Of a stretch of 64,000 bases of DNA, positions 22,991-33,830 are shown piece by piece. Numbering within the stretch: the first letter of the stretch is position 1; every line of letters starts with the position of its first letter. The stretch spans positions 10,154,148 to 10,218,147 of the forward strand of contig CM061914.1 in NCBI GenBank assembly GCA_031002005.1, written 5' to 3'. Made by a program: the position numbers and the translations under genes. Source of the DNA: Vandiemenella viatica (Eukaryota; Arthropoda; Insecta; Orthoptera; Morabidae). Under the pieces are notes generated by a model. That model was not told where the DNA came from, did no database searches, and was given only the letters and a program-made list of their open reading frames with translations.

Positions 22991-24275
22991 TTAAAGCCAC
23001 CATTGACAAAGACATGTTGCTAATTGTCAAGCTCCAAAGATGGAATACTATATACAGCATGTTTTATCGATAACCAAGAAACATTACCCACAGCGGTACC
23101 ACTTCTTAACATCATTGAGTTTATTAAAACTTTGGTCTGCAGTATTTGTGATATTTTTTCACAGCGTTGAATATTAATATATTTTTCACGGGCTTCCAGC
23201 CCTGTTAAGATGTCACATTTGCAGCACGTTTCGAAGGCATCCATCTCTGCCTTCATTCTCAACCAAATGTCAATGATTAACTATTTGTTTATTCAGCTGC
23301 TGCTATGGAAACGGTGGAAGACAAAAACCAACACAAAGCGATTACGTCATCCGCTCTTCTGCTCGTTACCGGCGCGAAACTGTTTCAGCATTTTAATAGC
23401 CGGGTTCCAGGCCACACTGAGTTGATAACCAGTGTCCCTGTTGACTCATAAATCAGTTAATATTATTTCTACAGCCTCTGTAATAACGCTGGCCCAAAAA
23501 TCTTTGACCCGGGCTAAAATGGTTGTTTTTTCAAATTCAAAAGTGTGACCCCCTTGCACACTATGTTCGGCCACCGCAGATTTTTCTTCTTGCCCAAGAC
23601 GAACATTTCTGGCGTGCTCTACACATCGCTGCACAATGCATCGCTGCGTCTGTACAATGTAGCCGCGGCCACATTCACATGGTATATAAATATACACCAG
23701 GGGTTCGTAAACCTAGGTCATCTTTAACGCTGCCGACCAAGTTACTAATTTTAGTGGGTGGTCTATAAATTGTCTTGACTCCGTGTTGTAATAGCAGTCT
23801 ACCTATTTTGAAACTTAGGGCACCCACAAACGGCAGAAACGCAAGGCCCTTGGTATCAATCTGATCTCTCCGTCAATTTTCCATCTGTTTAAATGCACGA
23901 GTAATCTCTCCCTGATTATAACCATTATTTAAAAACGTTTTACGGAGATAGTCCAATCCACCAGCCAGGCTATGTTTGTCAGAAATCTTTTGTGCTCTGT
24001 GTACCAAGGTAGTTAATACAGAGTTTCGTTGTGCCAGATGATGACAGCTGTTGGCATTTAAATATAAGTCGGTATGGGTAGGTTTCCGATACACAGTGTG
24101 TCCCAGCGAACCATCAGCACGTTTAATAACAAGCACATCAAGAAACGGCAGGCAACCGTCCTCCTCCAATTCCATTGTGAACTGAATATTTTCATGGATA
24201 GAATTGAGATGCACAAGGAATTGGTCAAGACTGTTTCTGCCATGGGGCCAAATCACAAAGGTGTCATTGACATAC
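22990..24275 (-). mobile_element. Penelope-like element, minus copy (main part)
   Basis: Reading leftward from 24275: the RT palm end and thumb (HENIQFTMELEEDGCLPFLD, then the conserved TVYRKPTHTDLYLNANSCHH), the NNGYNQGEITRAFKQ block, the FLPFVGALSF linker, and the GIY-YIG nuclease (CECGRGYIVQTQRCIVQRC..EH, 23446-23697). The YIG is IVQ here. It is a near twin of the plus copy at 26058-27610. Its 5' part continues at 25892-26057 beyond an inserted solo LTR. Stops and frameshifts (for example between the RT tail and the nuclease) disable it. Confidence 0.9.
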
Positions 24276-25891
24276 TGTAAGCTACCTCACTCTCTATTTT
24301 CGATATTCAGTCACGATCCGGCAAAGTTTGAGGTTAACATCAGTACACGACACCATAGTTGAAACCGAAATAACAACACTTTAAGTTCAGAAAAGTAAAT
24401 AAACCACACATAGCAATCATAAATAAGAAGTTTCAAGTAAAATAAAAAACCATAAACTTACCTAAATGAGTGTAATCCATAATAATCCTGAAGCAAAATA
24501 CACAGGTTTGTTTGCCCGACCACAACGCTAATATTGCACTAAATTAAACACTGTAAAGCACTTCAATAATTAGAATTTCACCATCTGATATTAAATTCAC
24601 TAATAACTCACAGTTCCAGACCGAATTAAAGCAGTAAATATGATTTTAAAGCATCTCCACATGGGATTTAGTTCAATATTTAATTTCAGTACATCTAAAT
24701 AGTTTCAGAGCTTTAAAAGTAAATTTAATCAAGTAAAATAACCGGCCAGTTAATATCCTTTATGTTTTCGATAACCATCAACTAATAAATAGAAGATATA
24801 AGTAAATAATAGGCAACTGGGTGATGGTGTCGTAGCAACGAACTTTAAAAATTGGATCATTGCCTAACTAACATATTTCACGAACTAAAAACTTTTCTAA
24901 AGTACTTAAATTTAGTTTCAGGCCACAACTGTCTTCAAATAAAAAGCGAAGTTTCGGTTGCACAAGCTACGAAAACAGTAAATTTTAGAAATTCTATAAC
25001 TTCGGATAGCCTTAACCGATTTAAAAGATTTTTACACCACTGGACTCAGCAAAGGCTGGGGAACACTTTGAAAATAATATTAAATTGAGATTTTGAAGCT
25101 TTGCGCGGTCACAATTTTCATGTGACGTAGGATGACGTATCACAATATGCGAAACAAATGTGCTTTTAAATTAACTACCTTTCAAAATTCATTTTCACCG
25201 GTCTGGAAGCTCTAAAAACAAAACCCAACACATCACTACACTCGTCTCATTACGCTCTTCATCTTGTAATTTTCGAGTAGCACTCGGTTAACAGGTTCTT
25301 TTTCCAGATAGACTATTGTCTAGGTCAGTAGGTAACTTTGATAAAAGAGACCCGGCCGCCATTTTTATCACATTTTGTTGGAATGCTCGGTCGAGTTCAC
25401 ATGTAATCGTGTGTGCTTAAGTTTGAGAAGACCCGCGGTCATGGTGGCGTATGGGTAGACAGGTCAAGAACAGTATGGCTGACCGACGCCATTTCTAAAA
25501 CCGGCATTGCCAACGTAACATTCTAAAAACTTTCCCACATGAGTTCATCTTAACTTTCGATTTCATTTGGGGTGGTGCGGTCTGTTCTGTTTCACAACTT
25601 GTGATCTTCGGCTAATGATTTTCTCCGATTGCCATTGCTAACTGTGACTTTAGTAAATTCTGTGAAAAATTTTAAGAATATATAATTCAGTTACCTGGAT
25701 TCAGACTTTCATTTCTACTTTAGTACCTTTCTTATAGGAGGTTAATCTGTAAGTGGCGACTGTGGTCATCTTTACAGTTAGCATTCTACAAGGTTTAACA
25801 CTGTTATAGAACTTTTTACAACTTTTTGGATGACTTTAGGTTTAGGTGGAGAAGCCGATACTAACCCCGGTATGCAGCTTGGACCCTAACA
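24276..25891 (+). mobile_element. Solo LTR inserted in the minus-strand Penelope copy
   Basis: The insert begins TGTAAGCTACC and ends CCTAACA, that is TG...CA. It is flanked by ATAC on both sides (24272-24275 and 25892-25895), a 4-bp target-site duplication. Removing the insert and one ATAC restores a continuous Penelope sequence. Length 1616 bp with no coding potential. Near its 3' end it reads gatactaaccccggtat, close to gatactacaaccccggtat at the matching end of the LTRs at 38600, 40517 and 50816, so it is a distant relative of that family. A solo LTR arises by recombination between the two LTRs of a full element. Confidence 0.85.
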
Positions 25892-26057
25892 ATACCTATA
25901 AAAACACTTCGGCTGGAGTGGTGCGTGGTTTAGTGCTTCTTCTTCAAAAAATTCCATGAAGAAATCAGCAATGACAGGAGACAACGGCAAACCCATTGCT
26001 ACACCGTCCACTTGTTCGTAATATTCTCCTTCAAACTTAAAATAAGTGGTTGTCAAC
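25892..26057 (-). mobile_element. Penelope-like element, minus copy (5' part)
   Basis: The reverse complement matches 26336-26500 of the neighbouring plus copy almost perfectly, including the GSPLSPVIADFFMEFFEE segment of the RT. It is the 5' end of the same minus-strand copy whose remainder is at 22990-24275. It is 5'-truncated and abuts the plus copy head-to-head at about 26058. Confidence 0.88.
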
Positions 26058-27610
26058 ACCTATGCGACCTATTGTAAGTACAATTGATAGGCCTACGTAC
26101 TTTTTGGCTAAATACCTCAAAGATATTCTCAACCCATTGGTAGGGAAGGCTCATCGCAGTATTCGAAATTCCAGTGAGTTTGTGGAAATCTTAGACAACA
26201 TGAAGTTAGATCCTGGTGATTTAATGGTGAGCTTCGATGTGGTCTCTCTTTTTATTCGTGTACCCTTGATCGACTCCTTAGATCTGTTAAGGAGGTATTT
26301 TGATCAAAAAATGATTGATATTTTCCACCATGTGTTGACAACCACTTATTTAAAGTTTGAAGGAGAATATTACGAACAAGTGGACGGTGTAACAATGGGT
26401 TCGCCATTGTCTCCTGTCATTGCTGATTTCTTCATGGAATTTTTTGAAGAAGAGGCACTAAACCACGCACCACTCCAGCCGAAGTGTTTTTATAGGTATG
26501 TCGATGACACCTTTGCGATTTGGCCCCATGGCAGAAACAGTCTTGACCAATTGCTTGCACATCTCAATTCTATCCATGAAAATATTCAGTTCACAATGGA
26601 ATTGGAGGAGGACGGTTGCCTGCCGTTTCTTGATGTGCTTGTTATTAAACGTGCTGATGGTTCGCTGGGACACACTGTGTATCGGAAGCCTACCCATACC
26701 GACTTATATTTAAATGCCAACAGCTGTCATCATCCGGCACAACGAAACTCTGTATTAACTACCTTGGTACACAGAGTACAAAGGATTTGTGACAAACATA
26801 GCCTGGCTGGTGAATTGGACTATCTCCGGAAAATGTTTTTAAATAATGGTTATAATCAGGGAGAGATTACTCGTGCATTTAAACAGAAGGAAAATTGACG
26901 GAGAGATCAGATTGATACCAAGGGCCTTGCGTTTCTGCCGTTTGTGGGTGCCCTAAGTTTCAAAATTGGTAGACTGCTATCACAACACAGAGTCAAGACA
27001 ATTTATAGACCACCCACTAAAATTAGTAACTTGGTCGGCAGCGTTAAAGATGACCTAGGTTTACGAACCCCTGGTGTATATTTATATACCATGTGAATGT
27101 GGCCGCGGCTACATTATACAGACGCAGCGATGCATTGTGCAGCGATGTGTAGAGCACACCAGAAATGTTCGTCTTGGGCAAGAAGAAAAATCTGCGGTGG
27201 CCGAACATAGTGTGCAAGAGAGTCACACTTTTGAATTTGAAAAAACAACCATTTTAGCCCGGGTCAAAGATTTTTGGGCCAGCCTTACTACAGAGGCTGT
27301 AGAAATAAGATTAACTGATTTATGAGTCAACAGGGACACTGGTTATCAACTCAGTGTGGCCTGGAACCCAGCTATTAAAATGCTGAAACAGTTTCGCGCC
27401 GGTAACGAGCAGAAGAGCGGATGACGTAATCGCGTTGTGTTGGTTTTTGTCTTCCACCATTTCCGTAGCAGCGGCTGAATAAACAAATAGTTAATCATTG
27501 ACATTTGGTTGAGAATGAAGGCAGAGATGGACACCTTCGAAACGTCCCGCAAATGTGACATCTTAACACGGCTGGAAGCCCGACAAAAATATATTAACAA
27601 ATTAAAGTAC
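26058..27610 (+). mobile_element. Penelope-like element, plus copy, RT frame open
   Basis: A 282-codon frame (26050-26898) encodes a Penelope-type RT. It begins within PMRPIVSTIDRPTYFLAKYL, followed by LMVSFDVVSLFIRVPL, VDGVTMGSPLSPVIADFF, the catalytic RYVDDTFAIW and TVYRKPTHTDLYLN. A TGA at 26896-26898 then interrupts the frame, but the same frame continues through GLAFLPFVGALSF to about 27095. One frameshift leads to the GIY-YIG nuclease (CECGRGYIIQTQR, EHTRNVRLGQEEKSAVAEHS, 27074-27325). The element is 5'-truncated. With one stop and one frameshift in the visible coding part it is relatively young. Such elements reverse-transcribe at telomeric or nicked DNA using a GIY-YIG nick. Confidence 0.92.
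27501..27560 (+). other. Hammerhead-like RNA fold at the Penelope 3' end
   Basis: A 7-bp pairing ACATTTG/CAAATGT (27501-27507 with 27550-27556) encloses a second stem gaagg/ccttc (27517-27521 with 27534-27538), followed directly by GAAAC. This is the order of stem I, stem II and the GAAA box of a hammerhead ribozyme, which is known from Penelope-like elements. The CUGANGA box is degenerate (TTGAGAA, shifted by a base or two). The minus copy has the same layout near 23210-23270. Probably a decayed ribozyme. Confidence 0.4.
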
Positions 27611-27790
27611 TTATCAACCATATTACCTAATATGAAACCGGAATTTGCCGATAGATGGCTGTAGTTATCAAAGCAGTTACCGCCAGATCACGTCATTGTC
27701 GCCAGTTTCTTTTGTCAACAGCCGACTGTGATTGTCAACTCCCGACAATACAAGTTTCATACGACAGTGCAGTTTTTAACACTGTTGAAG

Positions 27791-28780
27791 ATGTGGAATT
27801 TTGAGCCCACAAACTATGATTTGCGGACATCGTTGATTTTCTGTTTTCATTTAAAGAAAACTGCTGCAGAATCACATCGAATGCTTGTTGAAACTTACAG
27901 TGAGCGTGATCTCGGTAAAACACAACGTTTTGAGTGGTTTAAAAAATTCAAAAGTGGAGATTTTGACATCAGCAATGAAGACCATGGAAGACCTCCGAAG
28001 AAGTTTGAAGACAATGAGTTGCAAGCATTGTTGGATGAGGCTGATGTTCAAACGCAACAACAACTTGCAGATCAATTGAATGTGACACGGGAAGCTGTTT
28101 CCATACATTTAAAAGTGATGGGAAAAATCCAGAAAATGGGAAAATGGCTTTTACATGAACTGACTGACAGGCAGCAAGAAAACCGAAAAACCACTTGTGA
28201 AATGCTGCTCGCCAGATATAAAAGAAAATCATTTCTCCATAGAATTGCAACTGGTGATGAAAAGTGGACATATTTCGAGAATCCTAAGCGTAAAAAATCA
28301 TCTCCAGGTGAACCGTCAAAGTCAGTTTGAAGGCCAAATTGCTATGGAAAGATGACAATGCTCTGTGTTTGGTGGGATCAAAGTGGTGTGATCTATTACG
28401 AGCTTCTAAAACCTGGTGAAACTGTTAATACTGAACGTTATCAACAGCAAATGATTGATTTGAACCAAGCATTGTGGGAAAAACGACCAGAATACCAGAA
28501 AAGACAACACAAAGTGATTTTGCTTCATGACAGCCCACCATCACACACATCAAAACCAGTCAAGGAATGATTGAGTCACTTAGTTGGGAGATACTGATGC
28601 ATGCGGCTTACTCACCTGACCTAGCTCCGTCAGATTACTATCTCTTTGCATCGATGGGACACGCACTCGCTGAGCAGTGCTTCACTTCTTACGAAAATGT
28701 GCGAAAATTGGCGTGGCATTAATAAATTACCAGAGAGATGGAAAAAATTTATATCTTGCAATGGACAATATTTTGAATAA
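27791..28780 (+). pseudogene. Mariner transposase, broken
   Basis: It starts at an ATG reading MWNFEPTNYDLRTSLIF, followed by FHLKKTAAESHRMLVETYSE, a mariner N-terminal DNA-binding domain. The segment VTREAVSIHLKVMGKIQKMG follows, then TGDEKWTYFENPKRKKS (first catalytic Asp), CVWWDQSGVIYYELLKPGET, VILLHDSPPSHTSKP (second Asp; HDS instead of HDN) and SPDLAPSDYYLFASMGHALA (third Asp). The end is KLPERWKKFISCNGQYFE and a TAA. Frameshifts near 28320 and 28560 and a deletion near 28715 disable it. I found no clear terminal inverted repeats. Confidence 0.92.
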
Positions 28781-29039
28781 GGTATGTCATACCATTTTTA
28801 TGCTATGAACGTGTATTTTTGATCAAAAAATTCCAGTTTCATATTTACACACCTGGTAATGGCCAAGTAATGGGGTTCCATGGAAATAAACTACGATTCA
28901 AAATTCTGGAGGTTATGGAAGAAGAAAACTTAGTGCTTTTGAATGACTGTTCACCAATTAGAATCACATATGCCATCCACTGTCCACATAGGCTATGCAA
29001 CATCTTTTGGATAACACTACATGACTAACTACTATCTGA
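28781..29039. other. Spacer right of the mariner transposase
   Basis: Probably the 3' flank of the mariner followed by unknown sequence. Nothing further can be supported. Confidence 0.4.
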
Positions 29040-29226
29040 TCACCTTAACCAGATCTTTGAGTAACTCAAAAGCGATTTAATAAAACTACACGTGGAAAAA
29101 TATGATTCATTCAGATACCACCAAGATCTTAGTAAAGATCCAGCAAATGGAAGGAAGACACAATTACAGTTGAATCGAAGTGGGAAGAGTTCAATGAGAT
29201 AGTAAAAAGAGGTGAAGAAATATATA
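29040..29226 (+). pseudogene. LINE copy A, left part (before the mariner insertion)
   Basis: The frame near 29160-29226 reads TITVESKWEEFNEIVKRGEE, the linker after the endonuclease of CR1/Jockey-like LINEs. It continues at 31144 on the far side of a TA-flanked mariner element. Confidence 0.6.
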
Positions 29227-31143
29227 CTGGGTGAGGCTTTATAACTGTTTGTCGGTATATGTGGCAAAATACAAATCGGATTAAAAAAAAGTTATAATAA
29301 AAGTTGTTCACCTCGAAGAGAGACATGCATTAACATAATGCTCGACTGCCCTGCAACACACACGGTGGCGGGAGGGGGGTGAATTTGAAATCTTAAATAG
29401 GAACCCATATTTTTTATTGCAAATTTGGATTCTCCATGAAAAAATATGTATCTTTTGTATGAAACATTTTTTTCTTTTCATGATAGATGGCGCTGTAATT
29501 GGCAAAAATGAAACTGAGTTGAAGATTGTTGCAAAACGGTAATATCTCAAATAAATACACATCAGATAGGAAATTAGAAACAATTTTTTAAAATACTGTG
29601 ATTCCCCTTGCTTCTAACAAGTATTGGATTGCAGCAAATGTTCGAAATGATGTCCGTTGTTTCTAATGCACATTGCAACTCTGTGTCTGAAACACAATCT
29701 GACATTTATAAGTGTCTCTGCGCTAATGTTTTCACATTCATTGATAATTCGCTGCCGCATATTTTCTGGGGTTGTTGGTACATCCATGTAAACTCTCTCT
29801 TTTAGCCATCCCCACAGGAAAAAATTGGCAGGAGTCAAATCGGGTGAACGTGAGGGTCACGTTTGAGGACCTCCTCATCCAATCCATCGACCCAGATAGT
29901 TTCGATTCAAAACTTCTCGAGATGTTCGTAAATAATGCACTGGGCATCCATCGTGTTGAAACCACATTTCCATTATTGTTTGAAGTGGAACATCTTCCAT
30001 TAGTATGGGTAAAACATTATCAACATTGGTCCAGTCAGATTACCATCTATGAAGTATGGGCCAATTACCTGCATACCTAAAATACCGCACCAAACGTTGA
30101 CACTCCATGGGCGTTGATGTTCAAGTTGCCTTACCCAATGGGGATTCTCCAATGACCAATAATGCATATTATGTAGATTCACTTCACCACCATTCATAAA
30201 ATTTGATTCATCAGAGAAAAGTATCTGTGAAATGAAATTCAGGTGGTTTTGAAAATCATCACCATGCAGTTCTTGATGCAGCGATAAATGAAATGGATGC
30301 AGTGTGTTAATGCAGTAAGCGTCGAACACTTCTTTGCGAAATTCCTGAACCTCATGCAATTTGCCGAGAACTAATGTGAGGATTTGCAAAAACTGCAGCT
30401 AAAACATTCACTGTGTTGTTTTTGTTTGTCACATGATGTGGTCGGACTCTTTTTCTAGTTTTAATGCTTCTGGTTTCAGTAAACAAATGGACAATACTGC
30501 AAAAAGTCGTTGCAGATGGCACATTCCTATCAGGGAACAGATTAGCATACCTTTGACGAGCTTCTTCAACATTTCTATGAGCCTCAAAGTACGTGGTAAT
30601 GATATCGACTCTCTCTTCAATCGTTAACATTGTGGAACAGTTGCAATGAGATGTGTACAGTCCGAATCATTGAAGTAACAAGCACAGTCTGACCACGGAC
30701 TGAGACGCATGATCACAGTCTGTGCTTATTCGACTGTGGGAGGTGTCACATGATGGCATTAACAAAAATATCAAAAAAGTACTTTGATTTTCCTGATCTG
30801 ATGTGTATTTGTTTGAGATATTACCGTTTCGCAACAATCTTAAACTCAATTTCATTTTTGCACACTTACAGCATCATCTATCATGAAGCGAAGAAAATGT
30901 TTCATATGAAAGATACATATTTTTCATGGAGAATCCAAATCTGCGATAAAAAATAGGGGTTCCTATTTAAGATTTCAAAGTCACCTCCCCCCCTTCCTGC
31001 CCCCAGGGGGTGGTGCAGGGGGGTCGAGCATTATGTTAATTGATGTCCCTCTTCGAGGTGAACAACTGTTACTACAACTTTTTTTTAATCTGATTTGTAC
31101 TTTGCGAAATATTCCAACAAATAGTTTTAAGTGCCTCACCCTG
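29227..31143 (-). mobile_element. Mariner-superfamily transposon with long (about 390-bp) terminal inverted repeats
   Basis: The left end CTGGGTGAGGC and right end CAGGGTGAGGC (reverse strand) are each flanked by TA. The inverted repeats run about 29227-29590 and 30750-31143. They share ttgttcacctcgaagag and the segment around gagatattaccgtttcgcaa. The leftward transposase is in pieces. The N-terminus is LTIEERVDIITTYFEAHRNV (30352-30630). The middle, with ILFSDESNFMNGGEVNLHNM and WSVNVWCGILGMQVIGPYFI, is at 30000-30389. The end is FFLWGWLKERVY near 29800. The first Asp (SDES) is present. Two or more frameshifts and a lost block around the second Asp disable it. It is inserted in LINE copy A. 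Confidence 0.9.
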
Positions 31144-33050
31144 TATATATAATATAAAAAAGATAAGTACTATAATAGGGAATAAGTCATTTAAACTGGA
31201 GAAAAGAAGAAACATAATAGACTTAAGACACAGGAAGACGTTAGTGAATACCTGAAACAACTAAACAAGGAATTAATAATAACAAAAAAGATGGCTAAAG
31301 ATGGGTTTATGAAGAATATTATTGGTGCAGGCGGATACAGGCAGTATCTCAGGGCAGCGTGTTTATCATTATAGATAAAGCGGGAGAAGTTGCTGAGGGT
31401 TTGAAGTAACTGGTTTAGTGAGACCATCAGGGAAAAACAATCAAGGAATGGGGGCATGCAAATTGGACAACGAGCTTATCCACACAATTATAAATGAGCA
31501 GACCGAAAAATTTGAGGATATTGTGAAGGAACTAAGAAAGTTGCAAAAGCATAAAAGGGGCTGGTGTAGAAAATTTTACTATGGATGTCTTAAATATGGC
31601 AGTATTGATACTAGCTGTTTACCAGACAACTGGAAAAGTAGATAGTAGTACCAGTACATAAAGATGGAGTAACAAATAGGGTAGAAAAACTATAGGTCAA
31701 TCTGTTCAGCATCAGTGGTGTGTTAATTAATGCAGAGATTGATTGATATAAAAAACACATCACAAATGTATGTGAACAATGTAAATGGTTTTCAACCTGG
31801 AAACATGGATTTAGATAATGATATTAATGTGAATCTCAGTTAGTACACTATATGAAAGATATTTCAGATAAAATGGTCAAGGAAGGCCAAATTGATAGTG
31901 CAGCACTAGACCTTCCGAAGTCTTTTGTCAGAGTGAGCCATGAAATGGGAGTAAAAAGGATAAAAACTATTGGAATGGGTTAAAAAGTGATTTGTTGGGT
32001 AATGGAAATCTTAAATTATAGAAAGCAAAAAGTCAGGATGCAAAATGCAGCTTCAAAAGAAGTGGAAGTGAAAATGGGAGTGCCACAGGCTAGTGTTTTG
32101 TGACCATTTCTATTAGTAATTCTAATGAATGATTGTGTCGATGGTTTACTCGCAGAAATTAGGTTGTTTCCAGATGAAATAATGGTTTATAATAGCATCA
32201 AAACAGTAGAAATCTATAAACAGCTGCAGGGTGTCTAGCTGGGTAGGTCAATATCAGTTATAGGTAAATGCAAACAAGAGTCAGCTTATTTGGTACACAG
32301 ATAAAAAGCTAAGTTTGATGATGATTATAATATGGGGAAAGAATAGCTTGTAGATGACTCAAAATGTATATACCTCGACATAATATTTGATATAAAATTC
32401 AACTGGGCAGGACACATTGGTCAGGTAGTAGTAAAAGCTTGAAGAATCCTTCACTTGTTGGAGAGAGAATGATGAGGGGGATGTACCAGAGAAGTACAAG
32501 AATTGGGTTACAAAAGTTTGGTCAGAATATTGCTCGAATATGGTGGTGTAGTATGGGACCCTCCTTTTGGGTATCAAATACAGGAGTTGGAGAGGGTGCA
32601 AGGAAGGGCTGCTAGATTTGTCTCTGGAAATTACTGCAGAACACAATCAGTAACTGATAGGATAAAGGAGCTGGAATGGGATTCACTGGAAGACAGGATG
32701 ATGGTGAACAGTCATGGAAGTGTACAAGATGTATATTGGTGATGAGGCATGGAAAGATACTGGTCTAATAATTAGGTGCAGTGCATGGAAAAGAAAATAT
32801 GACCATGACCACAAGCTGGCACTTGATTTCAAGCACAAGGGTGTAGGAAGATTCTCTGTTTTAGGCAAGGGTGTCAGGGATTGGAATAAGTTACCAAGGG
32901 AAATGATGAATAATTTACCAAAAACTATGAAAGAATTTAAAGTAGAAAATTGAAGTGAGCAAAATAGGAGGGCACAGAAAAGTGGAAAAATGGGAGTGTA
33001 GGGAAAATTGCCATCAGAGTGTCTGCTCCATAACAATTAAATTAAACTAA
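31144..33050 (+). pseudogene. CR1/Jockey-like LINE copy A, right part
   Basis: It continues the linker left of the mariner, then shows a linker frame at 31418-31645 (LDNELIHTIINEQTEKFEDI, ending SIDTSCLPDNWKS). The RT follows in pieces (LVHYMKDISDKMVKEGQIDS; the box GVPQASVL near 32085; a damaged LFPDEIMVY where FADD should be, near 32160). The C-terminus reads VKELGYKSLVRILLEYGGVV-like, then HDHKLALDFKHKGVGRFSVL and GVRDWNKLPREM (32714-32953). It ends in an AAATTAAAC-type tail. Many stops; same family as copy B and the minus copy at 21430-22165. Confidence 0.85.
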
Positions 33051-33830
33051 ATACATAACATGGTGATTTTTTCAGATGTTCAGGTATATTAAAACTACTG
33101 GTGTAAATGCCGACCCATAGCATAAGCCATTTCAGAGGTCGTGAATGGAAGCACTTAAGGGGGCGTCCATTAATTAATTAATTACGTATTTTAAGCTCCC
33201 CTCATTCCAAGGGCAGGTATGCCCCACACAAAGTCGTTTGTAGACTTTTTTAAAAATTTATTTAACTCTACTGTCCATCAGGAATCGTAGTCAGTACAAA
33301 ATTATTACACAATAACACATAACCAAAAATTATAATTTGTTTGCTGACTGAGGTTAGCATATTATGATTGTTTACAATATTAGAAAAATAATATGATGAT
33401 TGTAGTACTTTTTTAGGTCTTGTTTTAACGATATGCTATGTATGTGGTATAGAAACGTATTGTAGCACAAGTGGTAATATACAGACAGTATATTTTACAC
33501 AGTCAAAATTAATGTTTCACACCAGGAATGTCAATAAATGTTTGTAATGCTAAGAAAATTCTTTTAGGTTTGTACCAGTAATGTTCTCTTAGCTTCCCAC
33601 TTTTACACTTGCTCTTGATCAGCAGTAGCTGGTGAGCATTGACACATTCCATTTTCTCTTCTATATCACCAATATATCCTCGCAAAATCTTTTACAATCC
33701 TTGACAATTAAATATCCACAGCTGTAGGGGGAAAATTGAGATGAGAATCCCTTAATATCCTTTTAAAAAGTCACGAAAGCTGCTTTCTCATAGATTTTGG
33801 GAAAGGTACAATATGATATAGTACCTTATC
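33051..33830. other. Spacer between LINE copies A and B; one transposon-end-like motif
   Basis: Mostly AT-rich. Near 33164 the string gggggcgtccattaatta resembles the terminus of the short element at 35410-35815. No partner end is recognised here, and no gene. Confidence 0.45.
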
